This document shows, one piece after another, positions 9,301-19,104 of a DNA stretch of 64,000 nucleotides. The stretch spans positions 3,192,416 through 3,256,415 of the forward strand of contig SIJG01000003.1 of the NCBI GenBank assembly GCA_023374025.1. Direction: 5' to 3'. The translations under genes were made by a program, and so were the position numbers. A model generated the notes under the pieces. The model saw only the letters and a program-made list of their open reading frames with translations, ran no database searches and was not told where the DNA came from. This DNA comes from Heterodera schachtii. Lineage: Eukaryota; Nematoda; Chromadorea; Rhabditida; Heteroderidae. Each line of letters starts with the position of its first letter. Position 1 is the first letter of the stretch.

Positions 9301-12300
9301 ACTGGGAAGGCCTGCCCAACACACGCGTGCCAATTTAATTTCTTTCGGATTTAGACGAGAAAAAAATCCCAAAGCCTTTTTTGACTAGAGCAAAAATAAA
9401 GACTCGACAATTCCGAAACTGGTTCGAACTGGGAAGGCCTGCCCAGCGCATTGCGTGCCAATTTAATTTCTTTCGGATTTAGACGAGAAAAAAATCCCAA
9501 AGCCTTTTTTGACTAGAGCAAAAATAAAGACTCGACAATTCCGAAACTGGTTCGAACTGGGAAGGCCTGCCCAACACACGCGTGCCAATTTAATTTCTTT
9601 CGGATTTAGACGAGAAAAAAATCCCAAAGCCTTTTTTGACTAGAGCAAAAATTAAGACTCGACAATTCCGAAACTGGTTCGAACTGGGAAGGCCTGCCCA
9701 ACACACGCGTGCCAATTTAATTTCTTTCGGATTTAGACGAGAAAAAAATCCCAAAGCCTTTTTTGACTAGAGCAAAAATAAAGACTCGACAATTCCGAAA
9801 CTGGTTCGAACTGGGAAGGCCTGCCCAACACACGCGTGCCAATTTAATTTCTTTCGGATTTAGACGAGAAAAAAATCCCAAAGCCTTTTTTGACTAGAGC
9901 AAAAATAAAGACTCGACAATTCCGAAACTGGTTCGAACTGGGAAGGCCTGCCCAACACACGCGTGCCAATTTAATTTCTTTCGGATTTAGACGAGAAAAA
10001 AATCCCAAAGCCTTTTTTGACTAGAGCAAAAATAAAGACTCGACAATTCCAAAACTGGTTCGAACTGGGACGGCCTGCCCAACGCACGCATGCCAATTTA
10101 ATTTCTTTCGGATTTAGACGAGAAAAAAATCCCAAAGCCTTTTTTGACTAGAGCAAAAATAAAGACTCGACAATTCCGAAACTGGTTCGAACTGGGAAGG
10201 CCTGCCCAACACATGCCTGCCAATTTAATTTCTTTCGGATTTAGACGAGAAAAAAATCCCAAAGCCTTTTTTGACTAGAGCAAAAATAAAGACTCGACAA
10301 TTCCGAAACTGGTTCGAACTGGGAAGGCCTGCCCAACACACGCGTGCCAATTTAATTTCTTTCGGATTTAGACGAGAAAAAAATCCCAAAGCCTTTTTTG
10401 ACTAGAGCAAAAATAAAGACTCGACAATTCCGAAACTGGTTCGAACTGGGAAGGCCTGCCTAGCGCATGCGTGCTAATTTAATTTCTTTCGGATTTAGAC
10501 GAGAAAAAAATCCCAAAGCCTTTTTTGACTAGAGCAAAAATAAAGACTCGACAATTCCAAAACTGGTTCGAACTGGGAAGGCCTGCCCAACACACGCGTG
10601 CCAATTTAATTTCTTTCGGATTTAGACGAGAAAAAAATCCCAAAGCCTTTTTTGACTAGAGCAAAAATAAAGACTCGACAATTCCGAAACTGGTTCGAAC
10701 TGGGAAGGCCTGCCCAACACATGCGTGCCAATTTAATTTCTTTCGGATTTAGACGAGAAAAAATCCCAAAGCCTTTTTTGACTAGAGCAAAAATAAAGAC
10801 TCGACAATTCCGAAACTGGTTCGAACTGGGAAGGCCTGCCCAACACCACGCGTGCCAATTTAATTTCTTTCGGATTTAGACGAGAAAAAATCCCAAAGCC
10901 TTTTTTGACTAGAGCAAAAATAAAGACTCGACAATTCCGAAACTGGTTCGAACTGGGAAGGCCTGCCCAACACATGCGTGCCAATTTAATTTCTTTCGGA
11001 TTTAGACGAGAAAAAAATCCCAAAGCCTTTTTTGACTAGAGCAAAAATAAAGACTCGACAATTCCGAAACTGGTTCGAACTGGGAAGGCCTGCCCAACAC
11101 ACGCGTGCCAATTTAATTTCTTTCGGATTTAGACGAGAAAAAAATCCCAAAGCCTTTTTTGACTAGAGCAAAAATAAAGACTCGACAATTCCGAAACTGG
11201 TTCGAACTGGGAAGGCCTGCCCAACACACGCGTGCCAATTTAATTTCTTTCGGATTTAGACGAGAAAAAAATCCCAAAGCCTTTTTTGACTAGAGCAAAA
11301 ATAAAGACTCGACAATTCCGAAACTGGTTCGAACTGGGAAGGCCTGCTCAACACACTGCGTGCTAATTTAATTTCTTTCGGATTTAGACGAGAAAAAAAT
11401 CCCAAAGCCTTTTTTGACTAGAGCAAAAATAAAGACTCGACAATTCCGAAACTGGTTCGAACTGAGAAGGCCTGCACAGCGCACGCGTGCCAATGGAATT
11501 TCATTCGGATTTAGACGAGAAAAAAATCCCAAAGCCTTTTTTGACTAGAGCAAAAATAAAGACTCGACAATTCCGAAACTGGTTCGAACTGGGAAGGCCT
11601 GCCCAACACACGCGTGCCAATTTAATTTCTTTCGGATTTAGACGAGAAAAAAATCCCAAAGCCTTTTTTGACTAGAGCAAAAATAAAGACTCGACAATTC
11701 CGAAACTGGTTCAAACTGGGAAGGCCTGCCCAACACACGCGTGCCAATTTAATTTCTTTCGGATTTAGACGAGAAAAAAATCCCAAAGCCTTTTTTGACT
11801 AGAGCAAAAATAAAGACTCGACAATTCCGAAACTGGTTCGAACTGGGAAGGCCTGCCCAACACACGCGTGCCAATTTAATTTCTTTCGGATTTAGACGAG
11901 AAAAAAATCCCAAAGCCTTTTTTGACTAGAGCAAAAATAAAGACTCGACAATTCCGAAACTGGGTCGTGCCGGAAAGGCCTGCCCAACGCACTCGTGCCA
12001 ATGGAATTTCATTCGGATTTAGACGAGAAAAAAATCCCAAAGCCTTTTTTGACTAGAGCAAAAATTAAGACTCGACAATTCCGAAACTGGTTCGAACTGG
12101 GAAGGCCTGCCCAGCGCATGCGTGCCAATTTAATTTCTTTCGGATTTAGACGAGAAAAAAATCCCAAAGCCTTTTTTGACTAGAGCAAAAATAAAGACTC
12201 GACAATTCCGAAACTGGTTCGAACTGGGAAGGCCTGCCCAACACACGGCGTGCCAATTTAATTTCTTTCGGATTTAGACGAGAAAAAAATCCCAAAGCCT

Positions 12301-13585
12301 TTTTTGACTAGAGCAAAAATAAAGACTCGACAATTCCGAAACTGGTTCGAACTGGGAAGGCCTGCCAGCGCATGCGTGCCAATTTAATTTCTTTCGGATT
12401 TAGACGAGAAAAAAATCCCAAAGCCTTTTTTGACTAGAGCAAAAATTAAGACTCGACAATTCCGAAACTGGTTCGAACTGGGAAGGCCTGCCCAGCGCAT
12501 GCGTGCCAATTTAATTTCTTTCGGATTTAGACGAGAAAAAAATCCCAAAGCCTTTTTTGACTAGAGCAAAAATTAAGACTCGACAATTCCGAAACTGGTT
12601 CGAACTGGGAAGGCCTGCCCAACACACGCGTGCCAATTTAATTTCTTTCGGATTTAGACGAGAAAAAAATCCCAAAGCCTTTTTTGACTAGAGCAAAAAT
12701 AAAGACTCGACAATTCCGAAACTGGTTCGAACTGGGAAGGCCTGCCCAACACACGCGTGCCAATTTAATTTCTTTCGGATTTAGACGAGAAAAAAATCCC
12801 AAAGCCTTTTTTGACTAGAGCAAAAATAAAGACTCGACAATTCCGAAACTGGTTCGAACTGGGAAGGCCTGCTCAACACACTGCGTGCCAATTTAATTTC
12901 TTTCGGATTTAGACGAGAAAAAAATCCCAAAGCCTTTTTTGACTAGAGCAAAAATAAAGACTCGACAATTCCGAAACTGGTTCGAACTGGGAAGGCCTGC
13001 TCAACACACGCGTGCCAATTTAATTTCTTTCGGATTTAGACGAGAAAAAATCCCAAAGCTTTTTTTGACTAGAGCAAAAATAAAGACTCGACAATTCCGA
13101 AACTGGTTCGAACTGGGAAGGCCTGCTCAACACACGCGTGCCAATTTAATTTCTTTCGGATTTAGACGAGAAAAAAATCCCAAAGCCTTTTTTGACTAGA
13201 GCAAAAATAAAGACTCGACAATTCCGAAACTGGTTCGAACTGGGAAGGCCTGCCCAACACACGCGTGCCAATTTAATTTCTTTCGGATTTAGACGAGAAA
13301 AAATCCCAAAGCCTTTTTTGACTAGAGCAAAAATTAAGACTCGACAATTCCGAAACTGGTTCGAACTGGGAAGGCCTGCCCAACCCACGCGTGCCAATTT
13401 AATTTCTTTTGATTTAGACGAGAAAAAAATCCCTAAACCTTTTTTGACTAGAGCAAAAATTAAGACTCGACAATTCCGAAACTGGTTCGAACTGGGAAGG
13501 CCTGCCCAACACACGCGTGCCAATTTAATTTCTTTCGGATTTAGACGAGAAAAAAATCCCAAAGCCTTTTTTGACTAGAGCAAAA
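6339..13585. repeat. Satellite array, about 57 copies of 126/127 bp
   Basis: Head-to-tail units share CAATTCCGAAACTGGTTCGA, CCAATTTAATTTCTTTCGG and AAATCCCAAAGCC. The first three starts (6339, 6465, 6591) are spaced 126 bases; most later ones are spaced 127 because a poly-A run has seven instead of six A. Units are nearly identical except for a variable stretch after AAGGCCTG (CCCAACACACGCG, CCCAGCGCATGCG and others). Only 126-bp units keep a frame open across junctions, and they do so on both strands, which argues against coding. Lone diverged units (for example near 11460 and 11960) share the same substitutions in CCAATGGAATTTCATTCGG, a sign of local unit spreading. Confidence 0.95.
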
Positions 13586-13820
13586 ATTTGCTTTTGCACA
13601 TTTCGATGATCAAAGTATACAATCAAGAACAATTAGACGATTCGGAAGGTATAAAGTTTCGATTGACGGTTCTTAGGTATGTAGATATATAATTTTAAAA
13701 AATTTAATTTTTTTCTTTTAAAATTATTTATTTTATTTCAGTGACGAAAAGTTTAGTGACGAAACGTTCAGTGACGAAACGTTCGGCCACCATCAATGTT
13801 TAAATAAAGTGATTTTTTAA
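13586..13820 (+). other. Exon-like pair at right edge of satellite
   Basis: A frame entering from the last satellite unit reads KVYNQEQLDDSEGIKFRLTV up to a donor-like AG/GTATGTAG (exon end 13676). A 65-base intron-like stretch ends TTTATTTCAG (13741). The frame then continues with SDEKFSDETFSDETF and stops at 13818-13820. Splice signals and phase agree, but the 5' part is unknown and I do not recognise the protein. It may be the 3' end of a gene whose middle was overrun by the satellite. Confidence 0.35.
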
Positions 13821-14334
13821 TTTTCAATAATTTTTAATAAAATATGATGGATGACTAATTCGCTGAAACGGAAAATTGGAGAGAGAGAAATGAACGATTG
13901 ATTCAATGTATGCATATCCCTCAACACAAAGCGGATGAATAATTGTGCTGTTTCCAATCGATGGTCCTTCTCATCTCCCATCGATTTCGCATTATCTGTA
14001 ATTTTATCTCAAAATTAAAATGAAATTAAAATTTTAATTAATCAAAACACTGTGGCCATTAAAATCTTTTTCCGAAAATTTCATCCCCATGAGTAAATCG
14101 AGAAAATTTTGTGCATTGACATGAACATTTTGCTGAATTTTAATTACATTATTTTTTTTAATATGAAAAATACATTATCATTTTTTAAAATTTTTGTGTG
14201 AGTTCTCCAATATAAAAAGTGGGAAAAAATATTTGGTGAATTTTTTTTTTTTGGAACTGATGGGAGAAAAAATAAAATAAAAATGGGCAAATCGTATGCC
14301 GTTATTTTGCCTTTGCCACTACAATCAAAAACTA
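13821..14334. other. AT-rich spacer, nothing recognised
   Basis: There is a slightly less AT-rich stretch at 13850-13990 (GAGAGAGAGAAATGAACG and following) but no frame with splice support. Confidence 0.4.
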
Positions 14335-14515
14335 GAGATCGGCGGGATCGGGACTCCCGCGGGATTTTTACGGGATTCCCGGTCCCGCTCCCGTTTTTTT
14401 TGGCGAACGGGATTTTTACGGGATTCCCGTTCGGGACTCCCGTCCCCGGAAAATTTTGAACTCCCGATCCCGCTCCCGGAAATTTTTCCCAAAAAACGGG
14501 AGTAAAATGCAAAAA
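14331..14515. mobile_element. Orphan hAT-like end with CGGGATT repeats
   Basis: TAGAGATCGGCGGGATCGGG at about 14331 fits a YARNG terminus and is followed by dense GGGATTCCCG-type repeats to 14515, in the style of the GGGACC element at 2672. No matching right end or target duplication was found. ORFs here on both strands are translations of the repeat. Confidence 0.45.
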
Positions 14516-14736
14516 ATTTGTCCTTCAAATTTGTGCATTTTTAAAAATATTTTTGTAAGTTTTTAATTAAATTTTCATTTTTTTACCGGTCTTTATCAAA
14601 AACCTAAATTATTTTAAAATTGAAAATTAAAAAACGGGGTTTTATAAAAAAAAAAGATTTTTAAATCATTTTATGACATTTTGGTAAGCATTTTATGATA
14701 TAAATTTTGATACAGTTATAAAGATTTTTGTTGCAG

Positions 14737-14905
14737 TGCGCTTTTTCAAAATCAGTCGCGGTCACTGACGTATTTTCCACCGAAGAATTTTCCGGACACG
14801 ACCAAGTGGAGAGTCTTCTTGGGCATTTTTAATCTCCACATGGGGATCGTACACCAATGGGGTCCTACAGTATGAGCTTTGACTACAGGCCGTCATCATT
14901 TTGCA
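14737..14905. other. Exon-like island, strand unresolved
   Basis: A balanced-composition island in AT-rich DNA. On the plus strand an acceptor TTTTTGTTGCAG precedes a 32-codon frame (14737-14832) ending in a stop. On the minus strand an acceptor-like CCTGTAG precedes a frame of about 45 codons that includes MPKKTLHLVVSGKFFGGKY. Either could be an exon and I recognise neither. Confidence 0.25.
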
Positions 14906-15394
14906 CCAATTAAATTCTTATTACAAGTGTTGGCAAATTAAAAGCTTAAAATGAGGAAAGAAAAACATAGAAAAATTTCATTACATTTTTCAATGCTTAA
15001 TTCTTATGAGTCATCAGCATGGTTGTAAGTTGTATGAATTAAAAAATACCAAAATATGGACATAAAAAAGGGCTTAAAATTTTTTTAGAGTTTCAGCATT
15101 CTATTAGAATTAGAAAAGTTATAAAAAAGGACAACAAACAAAAAGGCATAAGGGAAAAGACAAACTTAGACGAAAAATTAGCCATTTTCAGCTTAAATTA
15201 AATTTCCAAACTAAAAAGTAAATAATAGCAATTAAATTTGTTTATTAATAAAAAACTGATAACAAAATGATCAACGGAAACATTATTTATAATTCTGTAA
15301 CAGGTAACATTTATCAAAAAGTCACCTGTTTTATTCACGTGAATTCATCAAAAAGAAAACAATCGGAAATCCTTCAAAAATGCATTTTATAAAT
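14906..15394. other. AT-rich spacer, nothing recognised
   Basis: No open frame with splice context and no inverted-repeat structure seen. Confidence 0.4.
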
Positions 15395-15853
15395 TTGCTC
15401 ATTCCAAATTGTTTGTTCCATTTTGTAATTCTTTTACTACTAACTCCAATTTTCTTACCAATTTCGGCATAATTTTGGTGCCATTCTCTTTGTGAATATT
15501 TTCTTTTTTGCTTGTGTTCGTCATCTGTTTTTGATTGTTGGTTTTTCTGTATTGGTTGATTAAAGCCAATTCTTTAATCCATTTATAAATATATGTTCGA
15601 TTTGTCCCCAATTTTTCGCTATTTTTAAACTAATTTTATTCCATTTTTTGTTGAGTATTTTCTTCCTTTTTTGCTTAATTTTCTCTTTAATTTTATAATA
15701 TTTTTCAATGATTTCTGTTTTTTCTTCTTTCTTTTCTTCCCAATTTTCTCCAAATATTTCGTCAAATGACTTTTGTTAAGTTTTTTATTTTCTGATACAA
15801 TTGGAATAATTAGGGCAAATTAAAATTAAAATTAACAGAATAATAGGATTCAT
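15395..15853 (-). pseudogene. Decayed secreted helix-turn-helix family gene, copy 1
   Basis: Read on the minus strand from ATG at 15853: a hydrophobic leader (MNPIILLILILI), early stops, then QKSFDEIFGENWEEKKEEK, a basic helix and a first module (WNKI...KIAKN...GTNRTYIYKWIKEL). In another frame follows a second module (KYSQREWHQNYAEIGKKIGV, then RITKWNKQFG). The modules resemble homeodomain-like helix-turn-helix units ending in a W-K/N-K motif. At least two stops and one frameshift break it. The sister copy at 17330-18025 keeps the leader intact, supporting a secreted ancestor. Function is unknown. Confidence 0.6.
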
Positions 15854-16450
15854 TTTCCTAAAAATATTTCGAAATATTATATAATTAAAAAATCTAAATG
15901 ATTTCTTTTGATTATCAATGGCTATTAATTTGAAACAAAACTGCACAAAAACAAAATAGATTTCTAATTAAAACAATCTACAAAAGATGCAAAAGCTAAA
16001 TTCCCTAATAATTTTGATTGGATTTCTTGTTCATTTTTTATTTATTGTAAATTTATTCAAAATAGAAAAGTTGTGAATTTTTGTCATAAGTTTTAGCCCG
16101 AATACATATTTATTTATATTTCGATGCATAAAAATTTAAAACTTTTTTTTTTGGGATTTTATTATAATTCACTTTTTGAATTTAAATAATTTTTTATTAA
16201 TCGCTTTTTTCACAAATATTCGGTTCAATTTCTTCATTTTATTCGCAGAAGTTAATTAAATTGAAACATCAAATAAATGAATAGTTAGAAAATTCAAAGT
16301 TGGAATTCTTACGAATAATTTAAAATCCTTCTTCCTGAATTCGAACCCTCGGGGGGTCTTTTTTCAAAGAGTTCTTTAAGCAATTTTTAATAAAAATTTT
16401 ATTTATTTTTCATTTTTAATTGGCAATTATTTTTATAATTAGCTTATCAT
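15854..16450. other. AT-rich spacer, nothing recognised
   Basis: One short C/G run (CCCTCGGGGGG near 16346); otherwise AT-rich with no supported frame. Confidence 0.4.
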
Positions 16451-16935
16451 TAGGGCCGCGACTTTTAGTGACGAAAAATCCCAAAATAGTTAACTAAAAT
16501 GTGACGAAAAAGTGCCAAAAAAGTGACAAAATTGTGAAAAAAGTCCGAAATAGTGACGAATAGTGACATAATTTTCAGCCAAAAAATGAGCAAAAAAAAA
16601 TTTTATTCACTAATTTCAGTTGCAAGTGTCGATTCTTAGGGGTGCATTTTTTGAAAAAAATTTTAGATCGCTTCTTAGGGGAGCATTTTTTGATTTTATT
16701 GCATTTTTGTTAAGGAATTTTCCAAAAAATGTCGAAATAGTGAAAAAGTAGTGACAAAACGCCAAAAAAGTGAATTTTCACTATTTTAAGTGACGAAACG
16801 CCAAAATAGTGATTTCTAGTGACTAAAAATGACGTCCAAATGAAAAAATTTTAATGCAGAAATGCGTTTTTTGAGCTCCTTTCTTCAAATCAATCGAGCA
16901 AAAAAAAAGTTTTTTCACTAGAAATCGCGGCCCTA
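16451..16935. mobile_element. 485-bp hAT-like element with GTGACGAAA motifs
   Basis: Inverted termini TAGGGCCGCGACTTTTAGTG and, from the right, TAGGGCCGCGATTTCTAGTG are flanked by a perfect 8-bp duplication CTTATCAT (16443-16450 and 16936-16943). The interior is repeated AGTGACGAAA / AAATAGTGA words plus two TTCTTAGGGG blocks. It is non-coding. It is the complete reference for the broken relatives at 753-5990 and 39064-39173. Confidence 0.92.
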
Positions 16936-17329
16936 CTTATCATTCATCTTTTATTGGCAATTTAAACTTTGGTGCGCTATGAGAATTTTTTAAAGAATTT
17001 AGAGAGAATAATTTTCGAAAAAATCGACACAAAAATATTTTCTATTCAAAGTTTAGAATTGATTGATACTGTTGACAAATTTTTTAAATAGTTTTCATCA
17101 TTTGGCCCACAAAAAAACTAATTAAGTTTGCACATTGGATTAGCTCTATTTTGGGAAAATGCACATTCAAAAGACAAGTATTAGATTTTCATAAAAAGAA
17201 ATTTTCGATTAAAAAATTAAACGAATTTTAAACTAATATAGAAAAAATTTTGGAAAAAATGTTAATAAATAGGAAAAATAAAAAAAAATAAATATTTATT
17301 TTTTAAATTGAAAAATTCAAAAAGATTCT

Positions 17330-18025
17330 CTTCTTCTGTTCTAGAAATATTCTTCTCCTAATTGTTTCTTCCAATTGAAAATATTTTGTTTTGAAGTGTT
17401 CAAAATTTTAGCAATTTTCTGATCACTTATTTTTGGATTTTCTCTTTTTATTTTCTAATAAATTTTCATTTTTTCCATTTTTTTTTTCTCCGTTATTTTT
17501 TATGGCTTATGCCAAATTGTTTCTTCCATTTCGTAATTGTTCTATAGCCAACTCCAAATTTCTTACCAATTTCTTCATAATTTAGGTGCCATTATTTTTT
17601 TGAATATTTTCTTTCTTTTTGCTTAAATTCATTTTTCATTCCAATAAATTTTTGTACAATTTCTATTTTATCTTCATTCGTTATAGATTTATAGCTTTTA
17701 GGTATTTGTTTTTGAAGACAAAATTCTTTAATCCATTTATAATATAATTTCGATTTGTGCCCAAATTTTTTGCAATTTTCGTATTAATTTTATTCCATTC
17801 TTTTTTTGAGAATTTTCTTCTTTTTTGCTTAATTTTTTCTTTTATTTTATAAAATTTCCCAATTATCTCTCGTTTTTTTATTTTATTTCGTTTTTCTTCT
17901 TCTTTTTCTTCCCATTCTCCAAAAATTTCGTCAAATGACTTTTGTTGAAGTTTTTCATTAGTTGATTCAATTTGATTTATTAGGGCAAAAATTAAAAATA
18001 AACAGAATAATAGTAATAATTTCAT
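17330..18025 (-). pseudogene. Decayed secreted helix-turn-helix family gene, copy 2
   Basis: From ATG at 18025 an intact 114-codon frame begins with a clear signal peptide (MKLLLLFCLFLIFALINQ), then an acidic QKSFDEIFGEWEEKEEEK, a lysine-rich helix and a first module (WNKINTKIAKNLGTNRNYI). A one-base deletion relative to copy 1 shifts the frame within the module's last helix. The continuation in the next frame has KIEIVQKFIGMKNEFKQK, a stop where copy 1 has Glu, a second module (NYEEIGKKFGVGYRTITKWK) and, near 17340-17440, a third (SDQKIAKILNTSKQNIFNWK). The gene is probably dead, though the 114-residue N-terminal product could still be made and secreted. Codon use is very AT-rich. Confidence 0.6.
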
Positions 18026-18477
18026 TTTTTTTAAAACAATTTCTCAAAATTTTCTTTTCTTAAAAAAATATTATTTTTAATTATTACTCGGATTATTTAG
18101 ATCGTTAAATACGTAATTTTCACCAAAACTAATTTTTCCTTTTATTTAAATTCCAATTCTACTGATCACATAAGAAACATTTAAATTTTTCATTAAAACT
18201 TTTCTTTCAAAAATTCATAAAATATTTCAAAAATTGGATTAATTGAAAAATATTATAAAATAAAAAAATGAAGTAAAAAAAATATTCAAAAAACCAAAAA
18301 CCAGTGTTTCACTTTTTTATTTATTTTTTTTAAAATTTTTTTTTACTTATTTATTTTTTTTACTCTGAATCTTAAAAATCTTTATTTAGAACGAAACTTT
18401 TTATTTGTTTTATTGTACGACTTATCACCTAAAAAAAATCTATTAACAAGTTAGATTTGAAAATTTTTTGTTCTTGA
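18026..18477. other. AT-rich spacer, nothing recognised
   Basis: Poly-A/T-rich, with no supported frame. Confidence 0.4.
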
Positions 18478-18640
18478 ATAAAAGGTCATGACAAAAAATT
18501 TGAAAAACTAAGTTTTTGAGTTCCCTTTGGCTATAACTTTTTTGAAATTTGACAAGATTTTTTGAGATTTTGCAGGCTAACAATGAACCCATAGAGCTAC
18601 CAAATTATTATTTTGATTTCGGGGTTGAAGGATCCACCCG
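18478..18640. repeat. Half of a foldback element
   Basis: GGCTATAACTTTTTTGAAAT followed by TTTTGCAGGCTAA and a degenerate CATAGAGCTACC matches one arm of the foldback family (compare 25850-25940 and 30060-30140). The opposite arm is missing. Confidence 0.5.
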
Positions 18641-18684
18641 ATTAAAAATCCATTTAAAACATCACAACATATTTGTTTTTGGTG

Positions 18685-18972
18685 TTACCGTAAACAGTCA
18701 ACGGCCGGCCTTGTCTGTTCAGCTAATAGAATTTGCATGCCATCCCAATAGACTGCGATGCTTTCAATGCCGAAAACGTTGTGCCAATTTGGCATTCTTT
18801 CTTTATTTCGCTAAAATATATTTTTTATTATTTGAAATTGTACAATTCCCCAAATGTCAAGGGTTAGCTTATTGATTACACCTTCTTCATGTAATTCACA
18901 TTTTAAATGCAAATCATTTTCGATAAAAATATTTTTACACGTCACAATATTGATTTCATTGCCATTTTCCAT
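18685..18972 (-). CDS. Small unrecognised two-exon gene
   Basis: On the minus strand an ATG at 18972 opens a frame (MENGNEINIVTCKNIFIEND) with a stop at 18813-18811. A GTACAA...TTTTAG intron of 33 bases (18843-18811) would instead join it in frame to 18810-18685, which reads RNKERMPNWHNVFGIESIAV and then YWDGMQILLAEQ before stopping. The spliced product is about 84 residues. A 33-base intron is unusually short even for nematodes, so the single-exon 53-residue form is the alternative. The strand pattern INKLTLDIWG...GIESIAVYWDG faintly recalls beta-sandwich folds such as galectins, but no signature residue is present. It lies head to head with the gene starting at 19105, 132 bases apart, suggesting a shared promoter. 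Confidence 0.4.
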
Positions 18973-19104
18973 TTTTAGAAAAATTATTCACTTTAGTTTT
19001 ATTATAAAAAAAAAATCGCTTGTAAAAAGGCATATAAAAAATAATTATCGTTTTCGAAGGTTTGACGTTTTTAATGAAAAAACCCGAATTTAAAAAATTT
19101 AGAA

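Noticed and set aside
6298..13578. Many ORFs on both strands of the satellite, up to about 140 codons
   Set aside because: They exist only where 126-bp units adjoin, on both strands at once, and are broken by the one-base length change in most units.
6339..13585. CRISPR-like array
   Set aside because: Units are contiguous with no unique spacers, and the context is a eukaryotic genome.
6339..13585. CENP-B box or Pol III B box in the satellite unit (GGTTCGAACTGGG)
   Set aside because: It lacks required bases of both consensus motifs and there is no A box at proper distance.
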